A DNA stretch of 64,000 bases, taken from Caloramator australicus RC3. GTDB lineage: Bacteria; Bacillota; Clostridia; Clostridiales; Caloramatoraceae. Position 1 is the stretch's first letter. Every line of letters begins with the position of its first letter. The notes beneath the pieces are model-generated. The model worked only from the letters and a program-made list of their open reading frames with translations, ran no database searches and was not told where the DNA came from. The position numbers and the translations under genes are program-made. The stretch is from positions 1 to 64,000 of the forward strand of contig NZ_CAKP01000113.1 in NCBI RefSeq assembly GCF_000297115.1, in the 5' to 3' direction. Below, one piece after another: positions 1-8,985 of this stretch.

Positions 1-233
1 TCTAAATTAAGTTGTGCGTTGGAAAGTGCAAGACTATCTACTTCTTTTAGAAAAGAATATTCTTTTTTATATTGTGCAGGTGTATTGTTTAGCATTTCTC
101 CTGTTTTTTTATAGTATTCTATTTTGTCATGTAGCATTTTGTTGTATATAAATCTTACACAACCAAATACTTTAGCAAAATATTCTTCTTGTTCTTTTGT
201 TGGATATATCCTGTATTTATAAGCCTTTAGCAA
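1..233 (-). CDS. tnpB: TnpB-type (IS200/IS605 OrfB) protein, N-terminal part
   Basis: The reading frame enters from the left edge and only the first 77 codons are visible. The N-terminus (LKAYKYRIYPTKEQEEYF, then a VFGCVRFIYNKML segment) is typical of the helix-turn-helix domain of OrfB/TnpB proteins, the RNA-guided nucleases of IS200/IS605 elements. I chose a TTG start at 231-233 because AAGGAGG lies about 8 bases upstream and no ATG fits. The RuvC-like and zinc-finger parts lie outside the window, so intactness cannot be judged. No tnpA is visible next to it, so it may be a tnpB-only element. Confidence 0.8.
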   Translation of the reverse strand, partial: MLKAYKYRIYPTKEQEEYFAKVFGCVRFIYNKMLHDKIEYYKKTGEMLNNTPAQYKKEYSFLKEVDSLALSNAQLNL

Positions 234-299
234 AATTACACCTCCTTCCTGTAATACTGATTATATCATAAAAAAGAATTTATCAATCAACATTCATCA

Positions 300-317
300 C
301 CCACTTATAGAAGTGGG
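300..317. repeat. Putative IS200/IS605 left-end hairpin
   Basis: CCCACTT-atag-AAGTGGG is a perfect 7-bp stem with a 4-base loop, about 70 bases upstream of the tnpB start. IS200/IS605 elements lack inverted repeats and instead carry subterminal hairpins near each end. Position and form fit the left-end hairpin, but the cleavage site is not defined. Confidence 0.5.
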
Positions 318-371
318 CGACTTCTGTTACTCTTTAGTTAAAATTCTTTTCATAACTCTCTCCTTTTTTAA

Positions 372-396
372 AAAGGAGCTGATAATCAGCTCCTTT
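372..396 (-). terminator. Rho-independent terminator after yebC
   Basis: AAAGGAGCTGA-taa-TCAGCTCCTTT forms an 11-bp stem. It overlaps the yebC stop codon and is followed on the minus strand by a short T-rich run. It may also work for transcripts arriving from the left. Confidence 0.75.
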
Positions 397-1135
397 ATTC
401 TCCCCATCCTTCTGGGAACTCTGCATTATGCCACACGTTTTGAACATCATCATTTTCTTCTAATCTGTCTAAAAGTTTTTCAAACTTTTCTGCAGCCTCA
501 CCATCTAATGCTACATAAGTGCTTGGTATCATCGATACTTCAGCTGAAGCAAGTTTTATTCCATTGTTTTCTAAAGCTTCCCTTACCTTTGAAAAATCCT
601 CAGGAGAAGTTGTAATTTCATAAGCATCCTCTTCAGAGGAAAAATCTTCAGCACCAGCATCAAGGGCCATCATCATTAGAGAATCTTCATCAATTCCCTC
701 TTCCTTTTCTACTATTATAAGCCCCTTTTTCTCAAACAAGAAGGAAACGCAGCCTGTTGCCCCTAAGTTACCACCAAATTTTTCAAATATATGTCTTACA
801 TCACCTGCAGTTCTATTCCTGTTATCTGTTAATGCTTGAACAATAACAGCAACACCATTTGGGCCATATCCTTCATAAATGATTTCTTCATATGTTACAT
901 CTTTTAGCTCCCCTGTTGCCCTTTTAATAGCCCTTTGGATGTTTTCCATAGGCATATTGTTAGCCTTTGCCTTAGCGATAACATCCCTTAATCTTGAATT
1001 TGCCTCAGGATTTGGTCCACCTTCCTTAACCGCAACCTGAATTTCTTTACCAATTTTTGTAAAAAGTTTTCCTCTAAGAGCGTCTTGCTTACCTTTTCTA
1101 TGTTTAATATTCGCCCATTTTGAATGTCCTGCCAT
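395..1135 (-). CDS. yebC: YebC/PmpR family DNA-binding regulator
   Basis: The 246-aa protein has the family's usual length and its hallmark start [18 protein letters not shown], followed by the conserved acidic three-domain body. YebC-type proteins act as transcriptional regulators, and some relatives relieve ribosome stalling at proline runs. Which role applies here cannot be read from the sequence. It is transcribed alone, 43 bases downstream of nadE, and ends in a terminator hairpin. Confidence 0.93.
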   Translation of the reverse strand: MAGHSKWANIKHRKGKQDALRGKLFTKIGKEIQVAVKEGGPNPEANSRLRDVIAKAKANNMPMENIQRAIKRATGELKDVTYEEIIYEGYGPNGVAVIVQALTDNRNRTAGDVRHIFEKFGGNLGATGCVSFLFEKKGLIIVEKEEGIDEDSLMMMALDAGAEDFSSEEDAYEITTSPEDFSKVREALENNGIKLASAEVSMIPSTYVALDGEAAEKFEKLLDRLEENDDVQNVWHNAEFPEGWGE

Positions 1136-1178
1136 ATTTATTCCCCCTTCTAAGTTAAATTACCATTATTCTTTTACA

Positions 1179-1910
1179 TCACTTGCTACTTGGGACAAAT
1201 ATTTTAGGCATTTCCCTTTTATGCTGGCTCTTTCTATTTAATTCATCGACAATATTTCTAACTCTTTCTGTAGCTTTACCTGTTAATATATATTCATCAA
1301 GTTCTTTATAAGTTATACCCATTTCCTTTTCGTCTGTTTGGTTTTCCCAAAGTCCTGCACTTGGAGCTTTGTTTATAATCTCTTCAGGAACATTAAAGTA
1401 TCTCGCAAGTTCCCAAACCTCATGCTTAACAAAGGATGCAAGTGGGAGAATATCAACTCCGCTATCGCCATATTTAGTAAAATATCCAACAGTAAGCTCA
1501 CTTTTATTACCTGTTCCTGCAACAAGATAATTTAAAAGTGCAGCATGATAGTAAAGCGTAGTCATCCTTAGCCTTGGTTTAATATTTGCAAGGGCAAGTC
1601 TGTTTTCATTTCCTGTTGAACCTACAGCCCTTAAAAGTGAATCATAAACTTCATCTAAAACTACTTTCTTATATCTTATGTTTAATCTATCAGCAAGCAA
1701 CAGAGCATCCTTTTCATCCTGAGGATTGCTATAGCAAGGCATAATAATACCTAAGGTATCATCAGGGAAAGCTTTTTTTGCAGCAGCAGCTACAACGGCA
1801 GAATCAACCCCACCGCTAAGCCCAAGGACAATTCCCTTTGCATTTGCTTCTTTGACCCTATCCTTTAACCATTCAATCAGCTCATTGGCAACCCTTTCAA
1901 CATCAAACAT
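1179..1910 (-). CDS. nadE: NH3-dependent NAD+ synthetase
   Basis: This 243-aa enzyme makes NAD+ from deamido-NAD+, ATP and ammonia in the cytosol. The ATP-pyrophosphatase P-loop SGGVDS is near residue 32, and the conserved KPRLRMTTLYYHA and GTGNKSEL segments follow. There is no N-terminal glutaminase domain, so it is the short ammonia-using type. GGGAGG lies 8 bases before the ATG. yebC follows on the same strand. Confidence 0.93.
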   Translation of the reverse strand: MFDVERVANELIEWLKDRVKEANAKGIVLGLSGGVDSAVVAAAAKKAFPDDTLGIIMPCYSNPQDEKDALLLADRLNIRYKKVVLDEVYDSLLRAVGSTGNENRLALANIKPRLRMTTLYYHAALLNYLVAGTGNKSELTVGYFTKYGDSGVDILPLASFVKHEVWELARYFNVPEEIINKAPSAGLWENQTDEKEMGITYKELDEYILTGKATERVRNIVDELNRKSQHKREMPKIFVPSSK

Positions 1911-2024
1911 CCTAATACCTCCCTGAAGCTTTCTTTTAAGATATTAGCATATTAATGAATAACTTTCAATATTGTAAGGTATAAAAACATCAATAATTAA
2001 AAAACTAAACTATAGGTGATATAA

Positions 2025-2384
2025 ATGAGGGATAAGATAAAAATTTATATAATAGGCCTTTTAACAGGAATTTGTAATGGGCTGTTTGGTGCTGGCGGTG
2101 GAACTTTATTAGTCCCTGCCATGAACCATGTCCTTAAAATAGAACAGCATAAAGCACATGCAACAGCTATTGCAATAATCCTTCCCCTTTCTATAATAAG
2201 CTCAATTTTTTATATTTCAAAATCCCTTGTAGACTGGAATTTAACCCTTAAAGTTGTGATAGCCAATATAATCGGGGGATATATAGGTGCAAAAATACTT
2301 AATAAATTTACAGATGGAACTTTAAAGCTAATCTTTGGAATTTTTATGATAATCGCTGGAATAAGGATGGTGTTCTTTAAGTGA
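2025..2384 (+). CDS. TauE/SafE-type permease, N-terminal half protein
   Basis: This 119-aa membrane protein corresponds to one half of a normal ~250-aa TauE/SafE (sulfite/sulfonate exporter) permease. It has about four hydrophobic segments and the repeat signature GLFGAGGGTLLVPA near residue 20. Its stop overlaps the GTG start of the next gene (GTGA), so the two halves are translationally coupled. The substrate is unknown; TauE/SafE members export sulfite, sulfoacetate and other anions. Confidence 0.85.
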   Translation: MRDKIKIYIIGLLTGICNGLFGAGGGTLLVPAMNHVLKIEQHKAHATAIAIILPLSIISSIFYISKSLVDWNLTLKVVIANIIGGYIGAKILNKFTDGTLKLIFGIFMIIAGIRMVFFK

Positions 2385-2752
2385 TTATTTTTATAATTAG
2401 CTTAATTTCTGGAATTATTAGCGGAATGGGAATTGGAGGAGGGACAATTTTAATACCTGCTTTAATTATATTTTTAAATGTTAAGCAGCAAATTGCCCAA
2501 AGCACTAATCTTCTTATTTTTATCCCTACGGCAATTGTTGCTTTATATACCCATATTAAACAGGGCAACATAGAAAAAAACGTTTTAAAAACTCTTATAA
2601 TTTTTGGTATCATTGGTTCAATCATAGGCTCCATTCTTGCCGTAAGTTTAGGCTCAAGCCTTTTAAAGAAAATGTTTGGTGTTTTTCTTCTCTTTATGGG
2701 AGCCTATGAAATTTATTTAAGCAGAAAAGAAAAGGCTCACCGTCAAAGCTGA
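2381..2752 (+). CDS. TauE/SafE-type permease, C-terminal half protein
   Basis: This 123-aa membrane protein carries the second repeat signature, SGMGIGGGTILIPA near residue 14, and four hydrophobic segments. It starts with GTG at 2381 inside the stop of the preceding half. Together the pair gives the eight-helix pseudo-symmetric fold as a heterodimer rather than one chain. A one-base frameshift in an ancestral single gene is the alternative, but each half begins and ends cleanly. Confidence 0.82.
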   Translation: MIIFIISLISGIISGMGIGGGTILIPALIIFLNVKQQIAQSTNLLIFIPTAIVALYTHIKQGNIEKNVLKTLIIFGIIGSIIGSILAVSLGSSLLKKMFGVFLLFMGAYEIYLSRKEKAHRQS

Positions 2753-2762
2753 CGGTAAGCCC
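2734..2762. terminator. Bidirectional terminator between TauE pair and CoA-binding gene
   Basis: GGCTcACCGTCA-aag-CTGACGGTaAGCC is a long stem with one mismatch between convergent genes. It contains the stop codon of the TauE/SafE half protein. Confidence 0.7.
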
Positions 2763-2763
2763 T

Positions 2764-3138
2764 TTAGAACTCTTTCATAACGCAATGTCCGTAAACAACT
2801 TCCATTCCAAGACCCTTTGACTTTTCTATTAGTTCTTGGCTTTCTGCACCTGGTTGGAACCATATATATTTAATATTTAATTTATTTGCTTCATCCACAT
2901 AAGTTCCACCTAATGCTGGATTTATAACCATATCTACAGCTTCAGGAACCTCTGGTAAGTCTAATAGTGATTTATATGATTTTTCACCATCTACGTCTAG
3001 TCCCTTTGGATCCACAGCATATACCCTATACCCCTTATTTTTTAGAAAATTATAGATTTTGTAAGCAAACTTTTCCTTGTTAGATACGCTGCCAACAACA
3101 GCCCAAATCTTCTTTTCTTTAAATTCATTAATATTCAT
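2764..3138 (-). CDS. CoA-binding domain protein (YccU-like)
   Basis: The 124-aa protein is a single Rossmann-type CoA_binding_2 domain: WAVVGSVSNKEKFAYKIY at the N-terminus for the dinucleotide/CoA fold, then YAVDPKG and INPALGG segments. Such stand-alone proteins are widespread and their cellular role is not established. Its ATG shares one base with the stop of yigZ upstream (TAATG), so the two genes are coupled. Confidence 0.85.
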   Translation of the reverse strand: MNINEFKEKKIWAVVGSVSNKEKFAYKIYNFLKNKGYRVYAVDPKGLDVDGEKSYKSLLDLPEVPEAVDMVINPALGGTYVDEANKLNIKYIWFQPGAESQELIEKSKGLGMEVVYGHCVMKEF

Positions 3139-3794
3139 TATTCTTGCACCTCCATAATCCTTTCTGCTTCATTTACAAATACTAAATTATTGTCTGTAAC
3201 TTTAATTATATCATTTCCCCCCATTATTTCAATTATATCAGAATGAATTTTTTCAAATTCTTCTTCCAAACACACACCCTGTATCCGTATATTTTCCATG
3301 TATTCTATATCTAAAATTTTTATATTTTTACTTTGAAGATAATAATTTATCTTGCCATATTTTTCATAGTCTACAATCATAGAAAACTTTATTCCCATTT
3401 TTCTTTTTACCTTACCTGCAGCATCCACCCCTTGTTTGCAGGAGGCGCTATATGCCCTTACAAGTCCTCCTGCACCTAATAAAGTTCCGCCAAAATACCT
3501 TGTCACAACAACTGCAACGTCATTAAGATTTTCCCTTTTTAAAACCTCAAGAACCGGTGGTCCAGCTGTTCCTTGGGGCTCACCATCGTCAGAATACCTC
3601 ATAGATATGCCATTATTAGTTATATAGGCATATACATTATGGGTTGCATCCTTATATTTTTCTTTTATAGAATTTATAAAATCCATGGCCTCTTCTTCGT
3701 TTTTTATCCTCTTTATGTTACAAATAAATAAAGACTTCTTTTCCTCAAAGGAAACCTCAACTTGTCTTAAAACTGTCCAATCTTCCTTAAACAT
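3138..3794 (-). CDS. yigZ: YigZ/IMPACT family protein
   Basis: The 218-aa protein matches the UPF0029/IMPACT family in length. The diagnostic YSDDGEPQGTAGPPVLEVL segment lies near residue 69, followed by VVTRYFGGTLLGAGGLVRAY and a C-terminal DUF1949-like domain. Eukaryotic IMPACT modulates Gcn2, but the bacterial role is uncertain. It forms a two-gene unit with the CoA-binding protein. Confidence 0.88.
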   Translation of the reverse strand: MFKEDWTVLRQVEVSFEEKKSLFICNIKRIKNEEEAMDFINSIKEKYKDATHNVYAYITNNGISMRYSDDGEPQGTAGPPVLEVLKRENLNDVAVVVTRYFGGTLLGAGGLVRAYSASCKQGVDAAGKVKRKMGIKFSMIVDYEKYGKINYYLQSKNIKILDIEYMENIRIQGVCLEEEFEKIHSDIIEIMGGNDIIKVTDNNLVFVNEAERIMEVQE

Positions 3795-3919
3795 CCTCTC
3801 ACCTCAAAACAAATTTTTGGTAAATGATAAGTTATAATGTTGACTAATATAGTTGTATTTTTTAAAAATATATGTTAAGATAAATTAAGCTTAAATTTTA
3901 TTTAAGGAGGTTTGACCCT

Positions 3920-4114
3920 ATGATTACAAAAGATATGGGTATAATTGAAATAGTTCAAAAATATCCTCAAACAGCTCAAGTTTTTGCTAAATACGGAATG
4001 GGCTGTTTAGGTTGCATAGCAGCTAGATACGAAACTCTAGAGCAAGGCGCTATGGCACATGGTATCAATCTAGATGCTATGTTAAAGGATCTAAACGAAG
4101 CTATAAAAGGCTAA
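3920..4114 (+). CDS. DUF1858 domain small protein
   Basis: The 64-aa protein is one DUF1858 domain: start MITKDMGIIEIVQKYPQ, then the redox-looking motif GMGCLGC near residues 27-32. Such domains occur alone or fused to hybrid-cluster and sulfur-metabolism proteins; the two cysteines suggest a disulfide or metal-binding role, which is inferred. AAGGAGG lies 9 bases upstream of the ATG. It is monocistronic, with a terminator straight after it. Confidence 0.85.
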   Translation: MITKDMGIIEIVQKYPQTAQVFAKYGMGCLGCIAARYETLEQGAMAHGINLDAMLKDLNEAIKG

Positions 4115-4119
4115 TAAAT

Positions 4120-4139
4120 TGCCAGGGATTACCCTGGCA
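4120..4139. terminator. Bidirectional terminator, DUF1858 gene / MocR gene
   Basis: TGCCAGGG-atta-CCCTGGCA is followed by TTTTTATTT on the plus strand. On the minus strand the stem covers the last codons of the MocR gene. Confidence 0.85.
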
Positions 4140-5541
4140 TTTTTATTTCATCAAAAATCTCTTTCAAAATATTTATTCCATTTGTTATATCATCATAATC
4201 AGTTTGGGCAAAACTTAGTCTAAAATTGTTACTGCTTCTTGAGTCGAAATAGAAGGCCCTACCAGGAGCAATCGCAATGCCCCTTTTCTTTGCGTTATAA
4301 GCTATTATCGTTGCATCCAATTCAGATTCAATCCAAAAATGAATTCCACCCTTAGGATCTTTAAATCTTATATCCTTTATCTCGCTTAATTTTTCCTTCA
4401 TTAAGCAATATCTTTTATAATAAATATCCTTAAGATTGTTTAAATGTCTTGTCCACAAACCTTCCCTAAGATATAAATCAAAGGCCCTTTGAATTAAACC
4501 TGATGTTGAAATGTCCGTATTTTGTTTTGCAAAAACTAAATTTCTAGATATATTAAAAGGAGATACTATCACTGCAAGTCTAAGTCCTGGCATAAAAATT
4601 TTTGAAAAACTTTTAATAAAAATAACTCTATCACAAAAATCAAGAGTCTTTAAAGGTTCATTAGGCTTTTTGGAAAAGTTGATTTCAGTTAAAAAATCAT
4701 CCTCCAAAATATATGTATTATATTTTAATGCCAAGTTTATAAGTTCCAATTTCTTTTCAAGACTATAAGTTATAGACGTAGGGTTTTGATAATTAGGCAT
4801 TACGTATATAAGTTTAACTCTTTGCTTTTTTAATACATCCTCAAGTTCATCAAGATCCAATCCATCCTCTTTAATCGGGATTTCGATAATATTTGCTCCC
4901 CTATTTTTAAATATCGCTGCTGCACCTGTATAGGTAGGACTTTCAACCACAATAGCATCATTAAAATTAACCAGCACCTTTGCCACAAGGTCTATTCCCT
5001 GTTGGGCACCTGAAACGATGCTTATATTATCTATTTCACATTCAACTCCGCATTCTCTTAAATATTTCCAAATGGACTCCCTTAGCGGGAAATATCCTTG
5101 AGGCTCAACATAATTAAAGGCACTAGCTCCATCCCTATCTAAAATTCTATTTATGACAAATTTAAAATCCTCAACAGGAAAAAGACTGCTTTGCGGTGTC
5201 AATGTAGAAAAATTTATTCCTAAGTTTATTTCTTCCCTTTTAATATTTGTTGCTAAAGGATTTTCTGAAAAAACTTGTATTTTTTCATCATTTTGTTTAG
5301 ATACAAAAGTCCCACTTCCCACCTTTGTATAGATATATCCCTTTTGTTCTAAAAGCTTATATGCATTAACAACTGTAACGGTATTCACGCTAAGTTTTTT
5401 AGAAAGTTCCCTTATTGTAGGAAGCTTTTCATCAGGTTTTATGGCACCTTCCTCAATTAAATTTTTTAAAATCTCATAAAGCTGAATATATTTCGGCTCA
5501 CTAGAAAACTCATCAAGCTTTATATTTTCATAAAATTTCAT
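4129..5541 (-). CDS. MocR-type regulator (GntR HTH + PLP aminotransferase domain)
   Basis: The 470-aa protein has a GntR winged HTH at about residues 10-80 (LPTIRELSKKLSVNTVTVVN) fused to a class-I aminotransferase domain. The PLP lysine is K314 in SFSK, and the YVMPNYQNPT motif is present. MocR regulators bind PLP with an amino compound and control vitamin B6 or amino-acid genes. No B6 gene is next to it and its target is unknown. degV follows the same direction 8 bases upstream, suggesting co-transcription. Confidence 0.9.
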   Translation of the reverse strand: MKFYENIKLDEFSSEPKYIQLYEILKNLIEEGAIKPDEKLPTIRELSKKLSVNTVTVVNAYKLLEQKGYIYTKVGSGTFVSKQNDEKIQVFSENPLATNIKREEINLGINFSTLTPQSSLFPVEDFKFVINRILDRDGASAFNYVEPQGYFPLRESIWKYLRECGVECEIDNISIVSGAQQGIDLVAKVLVNFNDAIVVESPTYTGAAAIFKNRGANIIEIPIKEDGLDLDELEDVLKKQRVKLIYVMPNYQNPTSITYSLEKKLELINLALKYNTYILEDDFLTEINFSKKPNEPLKTLDFCDRVIFIKSFSKIFMPGLRLAVIVSPFNISRNLVFAKQNTDISTSGLIQRAFDLYLREGLWTRHLNNLKDIYYKRYCLMKEKLSEIKDIRFKDPKGGIHFWIESELDATIIAYNAKKRGIAIAPGRAFYFDSRSSNNFRLSFAQTDYDDITNGINILKEIFDEIKMPG

Positions 5542-5549
5542 AAGACCAC

Positions 5550-6395
5550 CTATTTTCTCATAAAGAAAACTGAAGTAGTTCCTTCACCAACATGGCTCCC
5601 TATTGTTGGACCAATCTCCGATATAACAAATTCTTTAACGTTAAATGTCCTTTCTATTTCTTCCTTAATTTGCATACAAAAATCTAAATTTCTTGAATAA
5701 TTTAAACCTATTACTTGTTTTTCTATTTCATAACCTCTCTCCTGCATCGTTTCGATCATCTTCTTTATAATTGCCTTTTCTCCCCTTACTTTATCATAGG
5801 GAACTATATATCCATTGTCAAACTGTAGAATAGGCTTTATATTGAGCAAATTGCCAATAAGAGCCTTAGAACTTGATATTCTTCCTCCTCTTTTTAACAT
5901 CTCAAGATTTCCAACGGCAAAAATATACTCCATCCTATCCCTCATGAAAGTTACTCTATCTATTATTTCTTCCCTTGTTTTTCCTTCCTTGAGCATTAAG
6001 GCAGCCTCCCTAACCATAAGGCCATACCCAACAGAAGCACCCTTTGAATCAATAACATCTATATTCTCTTCCCCAAGTTCCTCTCTTGCAACAAGGGCAG
6101 ATTGATATGTTCCTGAAAGGCCTGAAGAAAAACTAATATATATTATATGATAACCCTCATCTATAAACTTTTTAAATTCTTCTATAAATCTTGCTGGTGT
6201 TATCTGAGTAGTCTTTGGAAGACCCTTAAAGGTTTTTAGCTTTTCATAAAACTCCTCCGTTGTCATAGTTACTCTATCGTAATAAGCCTCATCATCAAAA
6301 TAAACTATCATAGGGATAATATAAACTCCAAGTTCTTCTGCATAGCTCCTTTCAAGGTCACAACCGCTATCAGCAATTATTTTTATTTTTTTCAT
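5550..6395 (-). CDS. DegV family fatty-acid-binding protein
   Basis: The 281-aa protein begins IKIIADSGCDL and contains the family signatures TTQITPARF and ISFSSGLSGTYQSA. DegV proteins (FakB-like) bind fatty acids and can present them to a FakA kinase for phosphorylation; no fakA lies in the window. It is upstream of the MocR gene on the same strand with 8 bases between them. Clostridia usually carry several paralogs. Confidence 0.9.
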   Translation of the reverse strand: MKKIKIIADSGCDLERSYAEELGVYIIPMIVYFDDEAYYDRVTMTTEEFYEKLKTFKGLPKTTQITPARFIEEFKKFIDEGYHIIYISFSSGLSGTYQSALVAREELGEENIDVIDSKGASVGYGLMVREAALMLKEGKTREEIIDRVTFMRDRMEYIFAVGNLEMLKRGGRISSSKALIGNLLNIKPILQFDNGYIVPYDKVRGEKAIIKKMIETMQERGYEIEKQVIGLNYSRNLDFCMQIKEEIERTFNVKEFVISEIGPTIGSHVGEGTTSVFFMRK

Positions 6396-6409
6396 AATCC
6401 ACCTCCAAA

Positions 6410-7303
6410 TTAATAAACATAATAAACAAGCTCCTCAATGAGCTCCTCTTCTCCATATGTTGTAAAACTTCTCAAGGACTGATTTATTAAGCCCTTTTGT
6501 GCTAAATAATCCAAAAGGTAATTCAAGTCTCCATTTAGCTGCTTAAATTCAGGAGAATTTTTAATATCATGAATTGATAAAAACTGCTTTTTTTCCTTTA
6601 AAAATTCAATTATGGGCATGGCAAGATTAGAAATATTTTGATCAAGATATTTTTCAATAAAATCAAGAACGGTATATATCTTTTCCTTTAAAGTTTTTGG
6701 TGTGTTTAATATATTAAAAAGCTTATCTACTTCCCCATCCATACCAACAGCAAATGATAAAATATCCTTATCGGTTATATATCCCTTTACATTTAACTGT
6801 AGTCTAGCAAAATTTGTAATAAGATCTACTATCCATTGAAAGGAAGTTTCATATTTTCCTGTAAAGTAGTATTTTCTTGAATAATGTAAACAGTTAAATA
6901 TATTACATAATATCTCAAGATTTCTAATATTCCTATCCCTATCATAGTAAAACCTTATTGAATTAAATAGATCCTTAATCTCATCATCTAAGCAATAAAC
7001 TAATTTTCCTGTAAAAAAGGCTTTATGGAAGGTTCCTCCCTTTAATAGGTTGGTATAAGACTTAATAAAAGTTTCCTTTGATATATAATTAACCTGAATA
7101 GGGACATCATTGATTTTGCTGTATAAATTCATTAGTTTATTTTGTTCCTTGGTTATTACAAAGAAATCTATATCCGATTCCTCCCAGATATCGCCAGATA
7201 CAATGCTCCCATAAACAATTATAGCAATAACATTAGAATTATTTTTTAACTTACTAAATGCCTTATCGTATGCCTCCTGATAGGATTTTATTAAATTAGT
7301 CAC
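6410..7303 (-). CDS. Nucleotidyltransferase-domain protein
   Basis: A Pol-beta-like nucleotidyltransferase domain is at the N-terminus: YGSIVSGDIWEESDIDFFVI gives the GS-x(n)-DxD catalytic pattern. A helical C-terminal part (LHYSRKYYFTGKYETSFQWI) resembles the substrate-binding half of kanamycin-type transferases. The substrate is unknown. The frame is open to an ATG at 7318, but GGGGGAGGG covers those codons and looks like the ribosome site, so I prefer the GTG at 7303. degV follows after 14 bases. Confidence 0.75.
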   Translation of the reverse strand: MTNLIKSYQEAYDKAFSKLKNNSNVIAIIVYGSIVSGDIWEESDIDFFVITKEQNKLMNLYSKINDVPIQVNYISKETFIKSYTNLLKGGTFHKAFFTGKLVYCLDDEIKDLFNSIRFYYDRDRNIRNLEILCNIFNCLHYSRKYYFTGKYETSFQWIVDLITNFARLQLNVKGYITDKDILSFAVGMDGEVDKLFNILNTPKTLKEKIYTVLDFIEKYLDQNISNLAMPIIEFLKEKKQFLSIHDIKNSPEFKQLNGDLNYLLDYLAQKGLINQSLRSFTTYGEEELIEELVYYVY

Positions 7304-7388
7304 ATTACCCTCCCCCATAAAATTTTAAAATAAAAAAAATAATGTTTAATTTATTATATAATTATTATCAAATCATTGTAAAGTATTA

Positions 7389-7637
7389 TTATTTTTGAAT
7401 ATTATAAATACCCTCTACATCCCTATAACCACAACTTGGACATAAAATTATATGCTTACAAATATAGCTTGGATCGCCATCGTTAAGATCTGTAATCTCA
7501 TACGGCAGGTCTGCAGAATAACTGTCATAATAATTCTCAATCCTATCTAAAATCTCCATCCTATTTCCACATAAAGGACATTTCTTATTATAATCAACCA
7601 ATCCATTGCAAACTGGACAAATCAACATCTTAAACAC
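7389..7637 (-). CDS. Small zinc-ribbon protein
   Basis: The 82-aa protein has CPVCNG and CPLCGN near the N-terminus and CPSCGY near the C-terminus, which would bind one or two zinc ions. The middle is acidic (DLNDGDPSYI). I do not recognise a named family. It lies just downstream of the rubredoxin gene on the same strand, separated by a strong terminator. Confidence 0.6.
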   Translation of the reverse strand: MFKMLICPVCNGLVDYNKKCPLCGNRMEILDRIENYYDSYSADLPYEITDLNDGDPSYICKHIILCPSCGYRDVEGIYNIQK

Positions 7638-7684
7638 CCCTTTTCACATTTCTATCAATAATTTTCCCTTACAACATAAAAAAA

Positions 7685-7708
7685 TACACCCCCTAAATTG
7701 GGGGTGTA
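7685..7708 (-). terminator. Terminator after rubredoxin
   Basis: TACACCCCC-taaatt-GGGGGTGTA, a perfect 9-bp stem, is followed on the minus strand by a T7 run. Confidence 0.88.
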
Positions 7709-7710
7709 TA

Positions 7711-7869
7711 TTACATCTTTTCAAATTCCGATTTTGGAAGTCCACAAAGTGGGCATACCCAATCTTCAGGAATATCCTCAAACCTTGTTCCTGGAGCTAC
7801 TCCGTTATCCGGATCACCATTTGCTGGATCATAAACATAGCCACATGCTGGGCATAAATATTTGTCCAT
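7711..7869 (-). CDS. Rubredoxin
   Basis: The 52-aa protein reads [19 protein letters not shown] at its N-terminus and ends with [16 protein letters not shown]. The two CxxCG pairs bind a single iron. Rubredoxin carries electrons in the cytosol, in anaerobes mainly to oxygen- and peroxide-reducing enzymes. AGGAGG lies 8 bases before the ATG, the gene is monocistronic, and a strong terminator follows. Confidence 0.96.
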   Translation of the reverse strand: MDKYLCPACGYVYDPANGDPDNGVAPGTRFEDIPEDWVCPLCGLPKSEFEKM

Positions 7870-7974
7870 AAAAATACCTCCTTATTAATAGTTCTTTTCC
7901 ATATTATAACCCATTTATTTATATTTTCCAACATTATTATTTATTTTTTTCTCAAACTATTTATAGGTGATAAT

Positions 7975-8985
7975 ATGAAAATCTTAACCCAAATTTTTAT
8001 TTTTGTTACAATATTTTTTATGTTACATAATTTTTTGATTAAAACTCAGCTAAAAGCCTTAAATAATATAACTTTTAAAAAAACAAATAGAAAAATATGC
8101 ATTGTTCTTGTAGATGGGCTGCGCTTAGATTCCATTAAGTATATGCCATTTTTATTAAATATGATAGACTACAAAAATGGAATCCTTTATAATTCAAAAG
8201 CTTTTCCTCCAACTTTATCAAGACCAGGTTACGAAAGAATTTTTACAGGCTCGCCAACTAATATAAACGGAATAACAAGAAACTTTCATCCTGTCCCTTC
8301 TTTAATTCCTGACATTTTTCTTCTTGCTAAAAGGTCGGGTTATAAAACAGCCCTATCAGGTTACTACTGGTTTATTGAGCTCTTTCCTTATTCATTTAAT
8401 TACAGATATACCTATTTTAACAATGATTCAAGGGTTTTTAGCAATGCAATAAATATTATAGATAAATATAACCCTGACATATTATTAGTTCATCCAATGG
8501 AGGTTGATAAAGCAGGACATAGGCACGGTGCCTTATCACCAGAATACGAAAAATCTTGCGAAAATGTCGATAATAATATTGAATTTCTATGGAAACATAT
8601 TAAAGATAAAAATTATACATTAATTGTAACATCAGACCATGGCCATAAGGATGAAGGGGGCCATGGTGATGGCAATGTTCGGTGTATCGAAATTCCACTT
8701 ATAATCATTGATAATGACATCGAGAAACTAAACTTAGTCCCAAAGGATTGGGTATCTCAGCTTGATGTTGCCCCAACAATCTGTGACCTTTTAAATATTC
8801 CTAAAAATTCTTTTATGACAGGAACATCCCTTATACAGGGCAACGACAATTTATCAGTCAATTTAGTTATGGATAATAGAATTATAAAGCTAAACAAGAG
8901 ATTCCCCTTAATTTTTGTATCTTTTACCGCTTTTATTAGCATCACGATAACAAAATTATTTTATTACTTAAGGAATTTATTATAA
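7975..8985 (+). CDS. Membrane-anchored AlkP-superfamily phosphodiesterase
   Basis: The 336-aa protein has an N-terminal membrane anchor (residues ~5-22), an alkaline-phosphatase-superfamily domain, and a hydrophobic C-terminal segment. Visible metal and nucleophile motifs are IVLVDGLRLD, FPPTLSRPGYERIFTG with the candidate Thr nucleophile, DKAGHRHG and TSDHGHKDEGGHGD. This is the type I phosphodiesterase/nucleotide pyrophosphatase pattern, and the domain is probably extracytoplasmic. The substrate is unknown. It overlaps mtaD by 6 bases, tail to tail. Confidence 0.82.
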   Translation: MKILTQIFIFVTIFFMLHNFLIKTQLKALNNITFKKTNRKICIVLVDGLRLDSIKYMPFLLNMIDYKNGILYNSKAFPPTLSRPGYERIFTGSPTNINGITRNFHPVPSLIPDIFLLAKRSGYKTALSGYYWFIELFPYSFNYRYTYFNNDSRVFSNAINIIDKYNPDILLVHPMEVDKAGHRHGALSPEYEKSCENVDNNIEFLWKHIKDKNYTLIVTSDHGHKDEGGHGDGNVRCIEIPLIIIDNDIEKLNLVPKDWVSQLDVAPTICDLLNIPKNSFMTGTSLIQGNDNLSVNLVMDNRIIKLNKRFPLIFVSFTAFISITITKLFYYLRNLL

